A DNA stretch of 64,000 nucleotides from a virus (IMGVR_UViG_3300010399_000031:124001-188000), one strand, 5' to 3'; shown: positions 42,202-51,066, counted from the stretch's first letter. Translations and numbers: made by a program. Notes: generated from the letters alone by a model not told the origin.

Positions 42202-42231
42202 TGTAGAAAATCTCAGTTATATATTCTTCTC
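42202..42231 (+). promoter_or_regulatory. Phage promoter-like motif, copy 2
   Basis: T-G-T-A-G-A-A-A-A-T-C-T-C-A-G followed by TTATATATTCTT; it matches copy 1 at most positions. It lies 117 bases before the exported Gly/Asn-rich protein gene. Confidence 0.6.
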
Positions 42232-42348
42232 TTGAACTGGTAGCATTATCAACTGGTTTAACACCTTTCTTAAGCTTCATTGATCGGATATCCGGGGAGT
42301 TCGATCTCTTATTTCCCCCATCCCCTTTCTCTACAAGGAAATACGAAA

Positions 42349-43035
42349 ATGAAGAAGACCCACATCTCCCTGTTTGCAGCTGTTCTGATTTCCGCCGCTT
42401 TCGCCGTCCCCGCTTTCGCCGATGGTAGCCAAGCGCCGGGTACCAGCGTCACGGCTGCGGGCGGTGGAGTCGGTGTGGCCGGGGCAGTCGGCGCGGGTGT
42501 TTTCGGTATCAACAGTAACAGCAACAGCTCGGTGAACGGCGGCTTCGGCGCATCGCTGAATGCACCGGGTTCGGTGAACGGCGGCTACAGCGCCGGCAAC
42601 CAAAGCTATGCCAACACGTCGGTCGGTTTCGGCACGGTTACGGCCAACACCACGACGGCAAGCAACACGGTCACCACGGGTAATCCGGCCGGCACGTCGG
42701 TGTCGAGCGGCTTTCAACAATCGACGTCTTCGGGTCTGTCGGTCGTGAGCCAATCGGGTAGCGAAAACTACGGTACGGAAAACCTCACCACGGCAGGTGC
42801 GGGTAAGTCGGGTTTCGGTTCGTACGCGAGCGGTTCGGGCGACGCCAAAACCCAAGGTATCGCTGTGGTGGCCGGCACAGGTTTCGGTGGGTTCGGGGGT
42901 TTCGACAACAGCAATTCGTCGGCACCCGTTACGGTTCCGTCGACTAACACCGGTAGCCAAGGTGGTAACGGTGGTCAAGGCGGTGACAACGGTCAGGGTA
43001 ACAACGGTAACGACAACGGCCATCATCACGGCTAA
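42349..43035 (+). CDS. Exported Gly/Ser/Asn-rich protein (228 aa)
   Basis: Start set at MKKTHIS after AAGGAAATACG. A clear signal peptide (residues 1-24, cleavage after AFA) leads a low-complexity mature chain rich in Gly, Ser, Asn and Thr, ending in NGGQGGDNGQGNNGNDNG and a short His tract. It resembles bacterial surface or biofilm-type proteins. GC content is clearly higher than in neighbours, consistent with recent acquisition or strong selection for expression. It is driven by its own promoter-like motif and closed by a terminator. Role in infection unknown. Confidence 0.8.
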   Translation: MKKTHISLFAAVLISAAFAVPAFADGSQAPGTSVTAAGGGVGVAGAVGAGVFGINSNSNSSVNGGFGASLNAPGSVNGGYSAGNQSYANTSVGFGTVTANTTTASNTVTTGNPAGTSVSSGFQQSTSSGLSVVSQSGSENYGTENLTTAGAGKSGFGSYASGSGDAKTQGIAVVAGTGFGGFGGFDNSNSSAPVTVPSTNTGSQGGNGGQGGDNGQGNNGNDNGHHHG

Positions 43036-43097
43036 GTCGGTCAAGGGCCGATGCAGTAGAATCAAAGCACGCGTCATACGCGTGTCTCGTTAGAATC

Positions 43098-43132
43098 GCA
43101 CCGGTGGGAGCGATTCCACCGGTGCTCTTTCT
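43098..43132 (+). terminator. Intrinsic terminator
   Basis: Perfect 10-bp stem GCACCGGTGG / CCACCGGTGC with an 8-base loop, then TCTTTCTC. Confidence 0.75.
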
Positions 43133-43158
43133 CGAATGAAAAAGAACTAGGACCGGAA

Positions 43159-43779
43159 ATGAAAATCTATAAGCTCTTCGTCGCAGCGCTCTTCTCCCTG
43201 AGCGCTGCAACCTGTTTTGCGCAAGCCAACGGTACCATCACCAATGGCACGAATTCCAACGCACAACAGGCGGTGAATGTCCATAATACCGTGGACTTTC
43301 CGTCGGGTGGTCCCTCTGACGTGACGTACCATGGTAACTACACCGTGAAATCTGCACCGACTGTCTATGCGCCGTCGCTTACGGCATCCATTACCGAAAC
43401 CTGCTGGGGTTCGGTCTCGGGTGCTGTGTCGGCCGTGGGCTTCGGAATCACGGGTGCGGCAACCATCAAAGACTATGATTGCAATCGTCGTCTGACGGCG
43501 GCAGTAGCCGGTAAGATGGGTCGCATGGATATCGCTTTCAATCTGATGTGTCAGGACGATCAGTTCCGAGCAGCCGCAGCCATCACCGACAAGCCGTGTC
43601 CGTCGGGCGCGGTAGAAGGTAAGCAAGGCACTCAAATCGTTCCGGCAGCAAAAGATGCGAAGACAGCCGAGAAGAACGGTAACCTGAAAGCGGATAGCAT
43701 CGCATCGACACCCAAGACGGTGGTCGATCCGAAAACCGGCCAAGCAACATACAGCGTGGCCGATACGTCCGTCAAGTAA
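43159..43779 (+). CDS. Exported protein with phage-conserved Cys-containing domain (206 aa)
   Basis: Signal peptide at 1-22 (cleavage after CFA). The mature domain has APSLTASITETCWGSVSG, GFGITGAATIKDYDCNRRL and NLMCQDDQFRAAAAITDKPC, a pattern with conserved Cys found in exported phage proteins as I recall them. The C-terminal 60 residues are Lys/Thr-rich and probably disordered. A periplasmic role is likely; mechanism unknown. GC-rich like the preceding exported gene. Confidence 0.8.
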   Translation: MKIYKLFVAALFSLSAATCFAQANGTITNGTNSNAQQAVNVHNTVDFPSGGPSDVTYHGNYTVKSAPTVYAPSLTASITETCWGSVSGAVSAVGFGITGAATIKDYDCNRRLTAAVAGKMGRMDIAFNLMCQDDQFRAAAAITDKPCPSGAVEGKQGTQIVPAAKDAKTAEKNGNLKADSIASTPKTVVDPKTGQATYSVADTSVK

Positions 43780-43800
43780 TGGCTTCGGTAGTACCGGCTT

Positions 43801-43838
43801 GGGTGTGGAATTGCTCCACACCCTTGCCATTTTATTTT
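43801..43838 (+). terminator. Intrinsic terminator
   Basis: GGGTGTGGA / TCCACACCC 9-bp stem with a 5-base loop and a distal T-rich stretch (TTTTATTTTTT). Confidence 0.8.
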
Positions 43839-43879
43839 TTATTCCCTCACAGAACCAATAACTAGGTGGGTACAAAGAG

Positions 43880-44206
43880 ATGAAACAGATTACATTGAAG
43901 GGGTTGATCCTTCGCATGATGTTGGCGTTTGTCGCCATCGCGATGGTACTCTATGTGTACCCGAGCTATGCCGGTGAAATGCAACCCTACGCCCAGGTCG
44001 ATGCGCTTGCACAAGCGCACGTAGCGCAACTGCCAGCTGCTCCCACACTAGAGGAACACAGACAAGCGCAAGAGCGTGTACTTCAGCTGCGTGCGCTGCA
44101 TCCGGTAGAACCTGACGCCATTGGTAGCATCAGACCGATGGTGCCGTATCGATCGCGGCTTCAGGCACCTGCTTTCGGTGAATGGAACGAACAAGGAAAG
44201 GAGTAA
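43880..44206 (+). CDS. Small exported or membrane-anchored protein (108 aa)
   Basis: Residues 10-31 are a hydrophobic signal or anchor (LILRMMLAFVAIAMVLYVYP) ending in SYAGE, which could be cut by signal peptidase. The rest is Gln/Ala/Pro-rich with a helix around EEHRQAQERVLQLRAL. Four bases separate it from the next start, so it is coupled. Function unknown. Confidence 0.72.
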   Translation: MKQITLKGLILRMMLAFVAIAMVLYVYPSYAGEMQPYAQVDALAQAHVAQLPAAPTLEEHRQAQERVLQLRALHPVEPDAIGSIRPMVPYRSRLQAPAFGEWNEQGKE

Positions 44207-44210
44207 GATC

Positions 44211-44567
44211 ATGAGCGATGAATTCAATGTTTTTGGTGCTAAATCACTCGCGCCGCTTGAACCAATTGCCAAAGCTTTACACAGTTCGAGGGAGGCGGTG
44301 ATTGGTTGGGTCATCACCGCGCAGCAAGAAGGTAAAGCCACACTTTATCTGATCGACCTCGAACTCGCCGATGCGAATTATGCTTGGAGTATCAACGAGC
44401 AAGCTGCCATTCGCCACGATGATGTAGCAGCTGCCTCCAAGTATTACGAAGCGATCCTCGCTAACCCCAGACTCCCGGAGGGGTATAGCGAGGAGTGTGT
44501 TGAATTCAAGATTCGACCCCTCTTGCTCGGTCCGGGAGTAGAAATCAAACCACCACAACGAGGGTAA
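44211..44567 (+). CDS. Hypothetical protein (118 aa)
   Basis: Start set at MSDEFNVFG after AAAGGAG. Soluble alpha/beta protein, unrecognised, within the exported-protein operon. No signal peptide. Confidence 0.68.
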   Translation: MSDEFNVFGAKSLAPLEPIAKALHSSREAVIGWVITAQQEGKATLYLIDLELADANYAWSINEQAAIRHDDVAAASKYYEAILANPRLPEGYSEECVEFKIRPLLLGPGVEIKPPQRG

Positions 44568-44570
44568 AAA

Positions 44571-44951
44571 GTGATCAGGCAGCTTGTTTCTATGGTAGGC
44601 GCGGCTCTGGTAGCGGTATCTGTATGTGCTCATGCGGCGTCACAAGTGATCGTGACGCAAAGCGTCGTAGGAGAAGCTGCCCAAAGCAAGATGGATCAGT
44701 GCAACCTTGCTGCCCAGTACGCGGTGGTAGCAGCTGAGATCCGCAGCACCAGCAACAATTACCACGCCTACGTGGTCGGAGTGGATGAGATCATTCAGCA
44801 CAACAGCGATCAGTTCAAAAACGCATGGGGTATTGCTAATGAGTCGGGTAAGTACGTCTTTCGAGACGGACACATCCAACCAGAGGTAGCTTATGCGGAG
44901 ATTTACAAGCGCTGTATGAAACACCCTGAGTACTTTGGGGTACGATACTAG
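44571..44951 (+). CDS. Exported small protein, GTG start (126 aa)
   Basis: GTG start 3 bases after the previous stop. Signal peptide at 1-22 (SMVGAALVAVSVCAHA, cleaved before SQV). The mature part has two Cys (C42 and C119 region) that could form a disulfide in the periplasm. Unrecognised. Confidence 0.72.
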   Translation: MIRQLVSMVGAALVAVSVCAHAASQVIVTQSVVGEAAQSKMDQCNLAAQYAVVAAEIRSTSNNYHAYVVGVDEIIQHNSDQFKNAWGIANESGKYVFRDGHIQPEVAYAEIYKRCMKHPEYFGVRY

Positions 44952-44961
44952 GGAGAGTGAG

Positions 44962-45360
44962 ATGTATTACGTGATCGTCGGGAAGGTCGAAGGTCAACCC
45001 GATATGTACTATTACGAACGTAGCAACCCGCCCGAAGCTTGGACGCAGGAGTTGAAATTCGCCAGCATTTATCGCGATGTGGCTGATGTGTACGGGGTGT
45101 TCGATCGGATTCGCCGCTCGATGGAGATTCACCTCGGTCGGGATTTGAAGACAGGTAAACCGATTCTCGATTCGATGACCAAGCAGCCGATCAAACGCAT
45201 CGATCTACCTTACCACATCTTTCAGTTGTTAGCGCTTAACTCCCTACCGGGACCAGATCGCAAGATGGAGGGTAAGGCCACGATCTTTATCTGCGAGTTA
45301 AAGATCGAGCCGACCGAACACTACATTGAGGTTGAGGGTCACCACCCGCAAGCAGGTTAA
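44962..45360 (+). CDS. Hypothetical protein (132 aa)
   Basis: Start set at MYYVIVGK after GGGAGAGTGAG. Its opening strand, Y-Y segment and following F-x-x-I-x-R-D-V helix weakly resemble the C-terminal half of the 348-residue protein at 49.1 kb. Function unknown. Confidence 0.67.
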   Translation: MYYVIVGKVEGQPDMYYYERSNPPEAWTQELKFASIYRDVADVYGVFDRIRRSMEIHLGRDLKTGKPILDSMTKQPIKRIDLPYHIFQLLALNSLPGPDRKMEGKATIFICELKIEPTEHYIEVEGHHPQAG

Positions 45361-45380
45361 TTTAAAGAACAAGGAGAATC

Positions 45381-45668
45381 ATGGCGTTCATGATTGCAGC
45401 GTCCCCCAAAGCAGCTACCCACGATTGGTATTTGGATAGCAGTTGTATGGAGTGGACTTTGAAAGAAGAAGATGCATTTCAGACCGAGAGTTGGTCTGAG
45501 ATCGACCGGCTGTACAAGAAGTTCACCGATGAGCTTCACGAACACGATTCTCGGCGCAAGCCAGTCAGTGAATTGTTGAGAAAAGCATTCCCCACTTCAG
45601 CCGGTACTTTGCTGATCGTGGAGCGTGTCATCAAGCGGGTCGCCACCCGCGTGGTGGTGTTGCGTTAA
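45381..45668 (+). CDS. Hypothetical small protein (95 aa)
   Basis: Strong ribosome site AAGGAGAATC. Mixed helix and strand, basic C-terminus (VIKRVATRVVVLR). No recognised family; last gene before a terminator. Confidence 0.65.
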   Translation: MAFMIAASPKAATHDWYLDSSCMEWTLKEEDAFQTESWSEIDRLYKKFTDELHEHDSRRKPVSELLRKAFPTSAGTLLIVERVIKRVATRVVVLR

Positions 45669-45691
45669 GTGTTTCTTTGCTCTGCTTTTTG

Positions 45692-45718
45692 GAGGGACCG
45701 AAGTCCCTCTTTTTTTTG
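45692..45718 (+). terminator. Intrinsic terminator
   Basis: GAGGGAC-CGAA-GTCCCTC hairpin with a GNRA-like loop followed by TTTTTTTT. Confidence 0.92.
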
Positions 45719-45785
45719 TTTCGTCGATCTTTTTTTGGTCTTCACTTTTGATATGTCAATTTCCTTAATTGAGTAGAGAAAACAA

Positions 45786-46388
45786 ATGAGCGACGCAAAC
45801 ACCAACGAAATCCGCCTTCACACGTACCAAAGTAGTCTCATCCCGGTTTATCAACCGGAAAGCAAACAGTATTTTTGTGAATTCACCCAACCGACCAAGA
45901 TCGAAGTCGACGGCGCGGCATTCGAGACGAATTACCTGAAACCGGATGTTCAATTCTCGCTACTTGGTCTGAGCCAATCGATCAGCTTGCTCGAAAGCGG
46001 TTTACTGGACGTGACCGATGCGATCGATCCGGACATGAGTCTCGCCGAGATCGCGATCACCTTCAAGCACAATGGCGAAGACCACGTCTGGTATCACAAG
46101 CTGGAAACGCCCGAAAGTGCCGATCCTCTTGGCGCATTCACCTATTCACCGCAAGGCGGTTATCACGTACTTCAGCTGAACTACGCCGGTGTCATCGTCA
46201 TGACCTCGAAAGCGAATGTCACGAACTCGATTGGCGTGAACGGCTTCGGAACCTGCAATTTGGAACTCGGCAACACCAAACTCAACTTCAAGATCACGAA
46301 CCGAGAAGACGCCGACTTCACCGACGTGCGCGTCGTCGGCTATAAGCTCAAAGCCAAACGCGTGAATTACAACCGTCGACCGGCATAA
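45786..46388 (+). CDS. Hypothetical, probably highly expressed protein (200 aa)
   Basis: Monocistronic: terminator before, hairpin after. Codon use is strongly GC-ending compared with neighbours, suggesting high expression. The sequence is beta-rich, without signal peptide. A virion or abundant DNA-associated protein is possible, but no family is recognised. Confidence 0.75.
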   Translation: MSDANTNEIRLHTYQSSLIPVYQPESKQYFCEFTQPTKIEVDGAAFETNYLKPDVQFSLLGLSQSISLLESGLLDVTDAIDPDMSLAEIAITFKHNGEDHVWYHKLETPESADPLGAFTYSPQGGYHVLQLNYAGVIVMTSKANVTNSIGVNGFGTCNLELGNTKLNFKITNREDADFTDVRVVGYKLKAKRVNYNRRPA

Positions 46389-46402
46389 ACTAAGATGGGG
46401 TA

Positions 46403-46424
46403 CTCCAGTGAAAACTCACTGGAG
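46403..46424 (+). terminator. Stem-loop, possible terminator
   Basis: Perfect 9-bp stem CTCCAGTGA / TCACTGGAG with AAAC loop, no strong U tract. Confidence 0.5.
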
Positions 46425-46444
46425 CGCTCCCTCATATGCCGTAA

Positions 46445-46474
46445 TGTAGTCATTTTCAATGATATATCATGTCA
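46445..46474 (+). promoter_or_regulatory. Phage promoter-like motif, copy 4 (divergent)
   Basis: T-G-T-A-G-T then an AT-rich stretch, T-T-T-T-C-A-A and GATATATCA; it is the weakest of the four related elements. It lies 41 bases before the next ATG. Confidence 0.45.
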
Positions 46475-46514
46475 ACGTGGATCAAGCAATCCCGCTCTTA
46501 ACTGGAGAAAGTAC

Positions 46515-47036
46515 ATGTCGATCAAGAAACAAGTAAATCAATCCCAATTGGCTTTGCTAAGGAGAAGACTGGTTGACCCTAAGCTTAGGGAGAATTATCC
46601 AGCAGAGTATCTGGCTGAAATTCGCCTAAGTGGTTGGAAAGAAATCAACTGGACGCGTTTTCGGGAAGACGCAGAACTCTATGATAAGTCGCGTCTTAAG
46701 CGTGACATTTTCGAGAGAATTGAATTACTCTCGGTCGAATATCGAGATTTTAAGATCCAGATCAACGGGGAAAGCGTTGAGACTGAATTCGAAGTCGTGG
46801 AACTCATCGAGAAGAAGTCGTTTGGTTTTCTTATTCGACGAAAATTCAAAGACACCTACGAATATTTGAAAGGTGACGAAACCATCGTGGGTTCTAAATT
46901 AGATGCGAAGTATTGGGAAACCAATCCTTTACTCGTTGATGTCTATAAGGCTGAAGCTAAGGATAGATTGCTGGAAAAACTCAAGCAGTGTTTTCCAGAT
47001 GAGCAATTTAGCAGTCAAGAACTCTTCTGTGAATAA
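46515..47036 (+). CDS. Hypothetical charged helical protein (173 aa)
   Basis: Start set at MSIKKQVNQ after CTGGAGAAAG. Very rich in Lys, Glu, Arg; predominantly helical. AT-richer than its surroundings. Unrecognised; the long charged helices would suit a nucleic-acid or protein-bridging role, without further evidence. Confidence 0.68.
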   Translation: MSIKKQVNQSQLALLRRRLVDPKLRENYPAEYLAEIRLSGWKEINWTRFREDAELYDKSRLKRDIFERIELLSVEYRDFKIQINGESVETEFEVVELIEKKSFGFLIRRKFKDTYEYLKGDETIVGSKLDAKYWETNPLLVDVYKAEAKDRLLEKLKQCFPDEQFSSQELFCE

Positions 47037-47063
47037 CGGGCACGAAGAGGACAAAAAAAATCC

Positions 47064-47423
47064 ATGAACAAGACAATTGAAGAAACAACAATGCAACAGA
47101 CGCAGACCAAGAACCTATGTCATTGGAAATGCACGTGCTTGATTGATGTGGGTTACTGCTCAGCCAAAACCGGCGTGGATAGTGGACACTTCCACGTGGT
47201 CAATCAACTTCATACAACCTTGATTCGTTTGCCTGCGTCACTTGGGGCGAGTGTGAATCAAGCAATCATCGAGCAGTGCAAAGAAATCATCGAGCAACGC
47301 TTTTTCTTACGCTTAGCTAAAAGCGATTGCAACTACAGCGTCGTCGGTTTGAAACGTTGGCACCCCGTGGTGATCAGTATCTCGGTAGTCAAGGTTGATC
47401 AGCCAGCTGACGAAGTCGAGTAG
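47064..47423 (+). CDS. Hypothetical protein (119 aa)
   Basis: AAGAGG lies 13 bases before this ATG, a long spacing; an internal ATG at codon 10 is an alternative. Four Cys in the first half (HWKCTCLIDVGYC) could bind a metal. Unrecognised. Confidence 0.62.
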   Translation: MNKTIEETTMQQTQTKNLCHWKCTCLIDVGYCSAKTGVDSGHFHVVNQLHTTLIRLPASLGASVNQAIIEQCKEIIEQRFFLRLAKSDCNYSVVGLKRWHPVVISISVVKVDQPADEVE

Positions 47424-47427
47424 TGCC

Positions 47428-47703
47428 ATGGCGTTAAGTTTAAAGAAGCGATCGCCGAGATCGAAGGAAGTGTTACCTTCTGTACGTGAACGTGTGCTTG
47501 CACTGCGTAAAGAAGGTAAGAAACTAGAGCGCTTTATGGTGGTGTGGATTCGTGAATGCCGAATGCTTGATGAGCATCGAGCAATGATCGAGTCCCTCGA
47601 CCAATTCGGTGTAAGACGTCGCAAAGCTTTTGACGTCAGTGACGTCATCCTTGAAACAGTGGAAGAACTCTTTGGGGGTAATGATGGAAACGAATCAACC
47701 TGA
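47428..47703 (+). CDS. Hypothetical basic helical protein (91 aa)
   Basis: Starts MALSLKKRSPRSKE, a strongly basic N-terminus, followed by helices. It begins four bases after the previous stop and overlaps the next gene, so this is a coupled string. No family recognised. Confidence 0.65.
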   Translation: MALSLKKRSPRSKEVLPSVRERVLALRKEGKKLERFMVVWIRECRMLDEHRAMIESLDQFGVRRRKAFDVSDVILETVEELFGGNDGNEST

Positions 47704-48169
47704 GAAGACCAATGAATTTCCTGCCATCAATAAACCGGTTCGGTTTTTGACCGGGGTTTTGTTGAACGAACCCCCTTCGTTCAGTGTGGAATTGAACTTT
47801 ACTGCGCATGAACAAGAACCTCAGTTGCAGGCAGCGTCGTCTTCGCCTAATTTCATTTTACACGACGATCCTCTGGCGCTAAACGAGCGCAGTGTGGAGG
47901 AGTTCTTCGGCGAATGGCGCAAGTTCGTCGGCTTAGATCAACCTGTTGGCCGTAACTTCCCCTCTGTCGATCAGCGTGATCCACGAGCCATGTATGATGA
48001 TCGTGGAGTGATCATCGGAGTTAATGGCAACTTCACGCAAGAAGAAGTCAATTTCATCTTCGACGCGCTCGATGCTCGTACCAAAGCGCTTAGGCAAGAG
48101 CGCGAAGGCAGCAGCGAGTACCAAGCGCAGAATAACATCATCAAAGCGTTCGGCTATAAGGGGGAGTAA
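47684..48169 (+). CDS. Hypothetical protein (161 aa)
   Basis: ATG after GGGGGT; a second ATG one codon earlier is possible. Proline-containing N-terminal half, then a helical C-terminus with FTQEEVNFIFDALDARTKAL. Overlaps the previous gene by 20 bases. Function unknown. Confidence 0.66.
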   Translation: METNQPEKTNEFPAINKPVRFLTGVLLNEPPSFSVELNFTAHEQEPQLQAASSSPNFILHDDPLALNERSVEEFFGEWRKFVGLDQPVGRNFPSVDQRDPRAMYDDRGVIIGVNGNFTQEEVNFIFDALDARTKALRQEREGSSEYQAQNNIIKAFGYKGE

Positions 48170-48372
48170 TGGAGGAGAAGGATTGTGAAGGGTGGAGAAC
48201 ACCTCTTCGGTGCGATAAGAAGGTAACAGATGGCGGGGTGAACAGTTCTGGTTTTTGCGAGGACTGTCACCGCTCGATTGACGACATCAGGAAATACCGA
48301 GAGTTGCGTCGGGAAGGCTACAGCCAGACGCAAGCTGCCCTTATGTCAGGACTGTCCGACCCATCGGAGTGA
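48169..48372 (+). CDS. Small Cys-containing helix-turn-helix-like protein (67 aa)
   Basis: The ATG overlaps the previous stop (TAATG). C6, C15 and C-x2-C at 30-33 could hold a zinc ion. The C-terminus RREGYSQTQAALMSGLSDPSE looks like a helix-turn-helix. Likely a small nucleic-acid-binding protein; not proven. Confidence 0.6.
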   Translation: MEEKDCEGWRTPLRCDKKVTDGGVNSSGFCEDCHRSIDDIRKYRELRREGYSQTQAALMSGLSDPSE

Positions 48373-48374
48373 TA

Positions 48375-48908
48375 ATGGTTAGCATTCAAAACCCCGGTAT
48401 TCAAATGCGGGGCGGTCCCCAGGACCAAGCGTTTCTCACGAGTATCGCTCAAGCTGTGATGACCGATCTTCAGGCGCGTAATTTGCCAAGACTCTCAGTG
48501 CAGCTAATGTACAAGTACGCCTATACGGACCTGCCGTGTCCGTCCATTGCCACGAGCAATCCCGAGATTCATGCAGTTTTTATTGATCACAACGATAGTA
48601 CGGACACTGTCTTCATGGTGTTCCGAAAAGCCGGTGATCAAACGCTCTCGTACCAAGGGTTCTTCCCCTTTGGAGCTGATGAGCAAAACATCGTACTCAT
48701 GTCGTTTTACGTGGGGATGTACCTCACCCTTGAGTACGATCGTCAGTATCGTAACGAGTGGTCGATGCAAGCGATTCTGAAAGCGTATCCGGAATTGGAG
48801 GTTGACCCCACTCAGTTGGGCAATAGCCTTCAGCGTTTCGGAGTGGAAGTGCTCGGCTACGATCCTCGGATTTTCCAACCACCGTATAACATCGTACTCG
48901 CGACATGA
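48375..48908 (+). CDS. Hypothetical protein (177 aa)
   Basis: Start set at the ATG after GGAG (48366-48369). Alpha/beta, no recognised motif, no membrane segment. The stop overlaps the start of the next small gene (ATGA). Confidence 0.68.
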   Translation: MVSIQNPGIQMRGGPQDQAFLTSIAQAVMTDLQARNLPRLSVQLMYKYAYTDLPCPSIATSNPEIHAVFIDHNDSTDTVFMVFRKAGDQTLSYQGFFPFGADEQNIVLMSFYVGMYLTLEYDRQYRNEWSMQAILKAYPELEVDPTQLGNSLQRFGVEVLGYDPRIFQPPYNIVLAT

Positions 48909-49084
48909 GTAAGACCGAAGAGCTTTACGAGAGGATGAGAGATTTAGCGAAGCAGTATGACATAGTCATCGTGACTCCTCATCAACCTAGGTCGCCTTAT
49001 AGGGGGATACCATGGCAGGATCCCCCCGAGATTATCTTCGTTGATTATCTCGATATCATCAAACCCAATAGGAGTGAATCTTGA
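48905..49084 (+). CDS. Small hypothetical protein (59 aa)
   Basis: ATGA overlap with the previous stop and TTGA overlap with the following start make this a translationally coupled link. The product begins MSKTEELYERMRDLAK and ends in DYLDIIKPNRSES. The middle is Pro-rich. No family recognised. Confidence 0.6.
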   Translation: MSKTEELYERMRDLAKQYDIVIVTPHQPRSPYRGIPWQDPPEIIFVDYLDIIKPNRSES

Positions 49085-50127
49085 CAACCGATTCGTACCA
49101 ACTTTCATCCGTATATCTGACTTATAAAGATGGAAAACCGATCATTTTCATGCATTATCCATTCATCGCCAAGGCAGGGCAAATACAGTATTACTACACG
49201 GGAATAGATGGAGTAAGCATCGATCAAAACGAAGCTATGCTTTTTGATGACCATACCGAAGCGATTGGTTTCTCGGAGGTACTTCGTATCGCACTTGCAC
49301 GATACTTGAAGTCTACAGATAAAGAATTCGCCGATCAACCCGTGATTGAAGAAAAGAAAGAAGTTGAGTCCAGTTTCGACTTCATGCTTTCAATCCAAGG
49401 CGGGGATGGATGGAGTGCGTATTCGCTTTATTTCGCCGAACACGCCGATGGTACTAAGTTTGCGACGCCGACAATCTCGTTGGCAAAACACTTCGACACA
49501 CCCATCGAAGCTGCCCAGTCCAAAGAAGAATTTCTGGCTCGTTTCAAAGACCAAGAAGCCAGTATCTTACCGCCTATCAGAATCTTACCGTTCGATAAGA
49601 ACGCGCTGATTCCCGTTTCACCCAATGAAGCAGCGCAGCATTTGGGGATACCGGCCAATCCTGATCCAAAACCTTCACGTGAGTCGTACTTCGTCATTCG
49701 TTTTGTTGATCCTACTCGGGAAAACGATACGACGGGTGAAATTACCACATCGAACTGGGTGCGTTACTATTGCGAGGCAGACACCGCAGACTTCATGGAG
49801 GCCGCTGAAGTATTCGACGATGTGACGAGTGCCACCAAAATCTTTAATCGTCTGCGAGAGGCCAGCATCGAAGATGGCCCGCTCATCGAGCTTGCCAAAG
49901 AAAGTATCATACTCAAGCTGCGCTTGCTCGGCCAGATCGAGCAAGAAATGGGGATGGATGGAGTGCGAATCCGTTTTAACGAGAACATGATCATTCAGGT
50001 GCTCTCGGTGATGGAGACAGAGACGGGTGAGTTGCAATGGAACATCATCGTGCAGGATGACTATCGATGGGTCTATACCGATCACAGTCAAGACGCTGAG
50101 GACGAGCAAGAAGAAGACGAAGACTAA
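49081..50127 (+). CDS. Hypothetical two-part protein, TTG start (348 aa)
   Basis: A TTG start is supported by GGAG six bases upstream (49071-49074) and by overlap with the previous stop. The N-terminal (1-190) and C-terminal (200-340) halves both look like alpha/beta units; the second opens SYFVIRFVDPT and resembles the product at 44.96 kb. The last 15 residues are nearly all Asp/Glu. Function unknown. Confidence 0.7.
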   Translation: MTTDSYQLSSVYLTYKDGKPIIFMHYPFIAKAGQIQYYYTGIDGVSIDQNEAMLFDDHTEAIGFSEVLRIALARYLKSTDKEFADQPVIEEKKEVESSFDFMLSIQGGDGWSAYSLYFAEHADGTKFATPTISLAKHFDTPIEAAQSKEEFLARFKDQEASILPPIRILPFDKNALIPVSPNEAAQHLGIPANPDPKPSRESYFVIRFVDPTRENDTTGEITTSNWVRYYCEADTADFMEAAEVFDDVTSATKIFNRLREASIEDGPLIELAKESIILKLRLLGQIEQEMGMDGVRIRFNENMIIQVLSVMETETGELQWNIIVQDDYRWVYTDHSQDAEDEQEEDED

Positions 50128-50137
50128 GCAATTGTCC

Positions 50138-50163
50138 GGGGAGCCTAAGCTCCCCTGAATATT
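50138..50163 (+). terminator. Probable terminator hairpin
   Basis: GGGGAGC-CTAA-GCTCCCC, 7 bp, followed by TGAATATTT. U tract is imperfect. Confidence 0.65.
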
Positions 50164-50184
50164 TCGAGAAAATAAGGTAAAGAC

Positions 50185-51066
50185 ATGAGTGCAAAGTTCA
50201 ATCCAGAGGAAGAACAATACGCTATCCGTTTCATGTGCTATCAGTGGTCATCGGATGAGTCTCCGGAAGCCATTCAGGATCGCTTTGGGTTGCCACCTAT
50301 AAAAGCGCCGCTGTATCTGGACTGCGAACCGCATGAGCCATGTTTTCTGACATCCGATCTTAATATCGTGACCCCTGTGAATCTTTACCGGGCGCGAGAT
50401 TATGTCAACAATTTCATGCGTGCAGGGTTACCGGCTAGACTTAGCGAAGCCAGTGTGTTCGAGAAATTCAAACTCACCGTTATGACAGGTGAGATCGGTA
50501 TTGACGAAGACGGCCAACTTAAGATTGAATGGCACGCTGGGAATCTTTTTATCGAGATCGTCATGCTTTATGACGAGCCTGCCACGTCGAAACAAATCTA
50601 CAGGGTTGGTAAGGTATTGGCACGCTATGAAGTCTTGGCCAAAGCAGCCGAGGAAGATTACTTCCCACCGTGGGAGATGGACGAAGACCACAAAAAGAAC
50701 AGAGAAGAAGCGCAGCGTATTATTCAAGACGAGGAACTCGTCAAACCTTTCTGCGATAGTCTTCGTTTGCGGGAACGGGTTGTTGCACTTTACAATACCT
50801 CCAATGGTGCGAAGCTCGAAGCGCAGCACTTTAAGATCTTCGGCATTTTACACGAATCAGGACAAATCACGGCGCGTGTGTGTTGCCAGCCGGGCGCGCC
50901 TTACTCGGGCGATCAAGTTATCTTGTTTAATCGCACAGATGACTTCGAAGACCTCACAAGACTCGGTCAACCGATGAAGTTGGGGGAATTTCGCCACTTT
51001 TTCGAGTCTAAAAAGGATCGGGTTTTCGACGATTTCGAAACATGGTTTAACAGTGTCAATCAATAG
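50185..51066 (+). CDS. Hypothetical protein (293 aa)
   Basis: Unrecognised acidic alpha/beta protein. ATAAGGTAAAGAC precedes the ATG. The first half opens QYAIRFMCYQW, similar in style to the preceding gene's second unit, hinting at a common domain. A Lys/Glu-rich helix spans about 165-190. Confidence 0.7.
   Translation: MSAKFNPEEEQYAIRFMCYQWSSDESPEAIQDRFGLPPIKAPLYLDCEPHEPCFLTSDLNIVTPVNLYRARDYVNNFMRAGLPARLSEASVFEKFKLTVMTGEIGIDEDGQLKIEWHAGNLFIEIVMLYDEPATSKQIYRVGKVLARYEVLAKAAEEDYFPPWEMDEDHKKNREEAQRIIQDEELVKPFCDSLRLRERVVALYNTSNGAKLEAQHFKIFGILHESGQITARVCCQPGAPYSGDQVILFNRTDDFEDLTRLGQPMKLGEFRHFFESKKDRVFDDFETWFNSVNQ

Noticed and set aside
42331-43077. 248-codon open frame on the opposite strand of the Gly-rich exported gene
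   Set aside because: Shadow of a GC-rich repetitive gene; Arg-rich translation, no ribosome site and no family similarity, whereas the + frame has a clear signal peptide.
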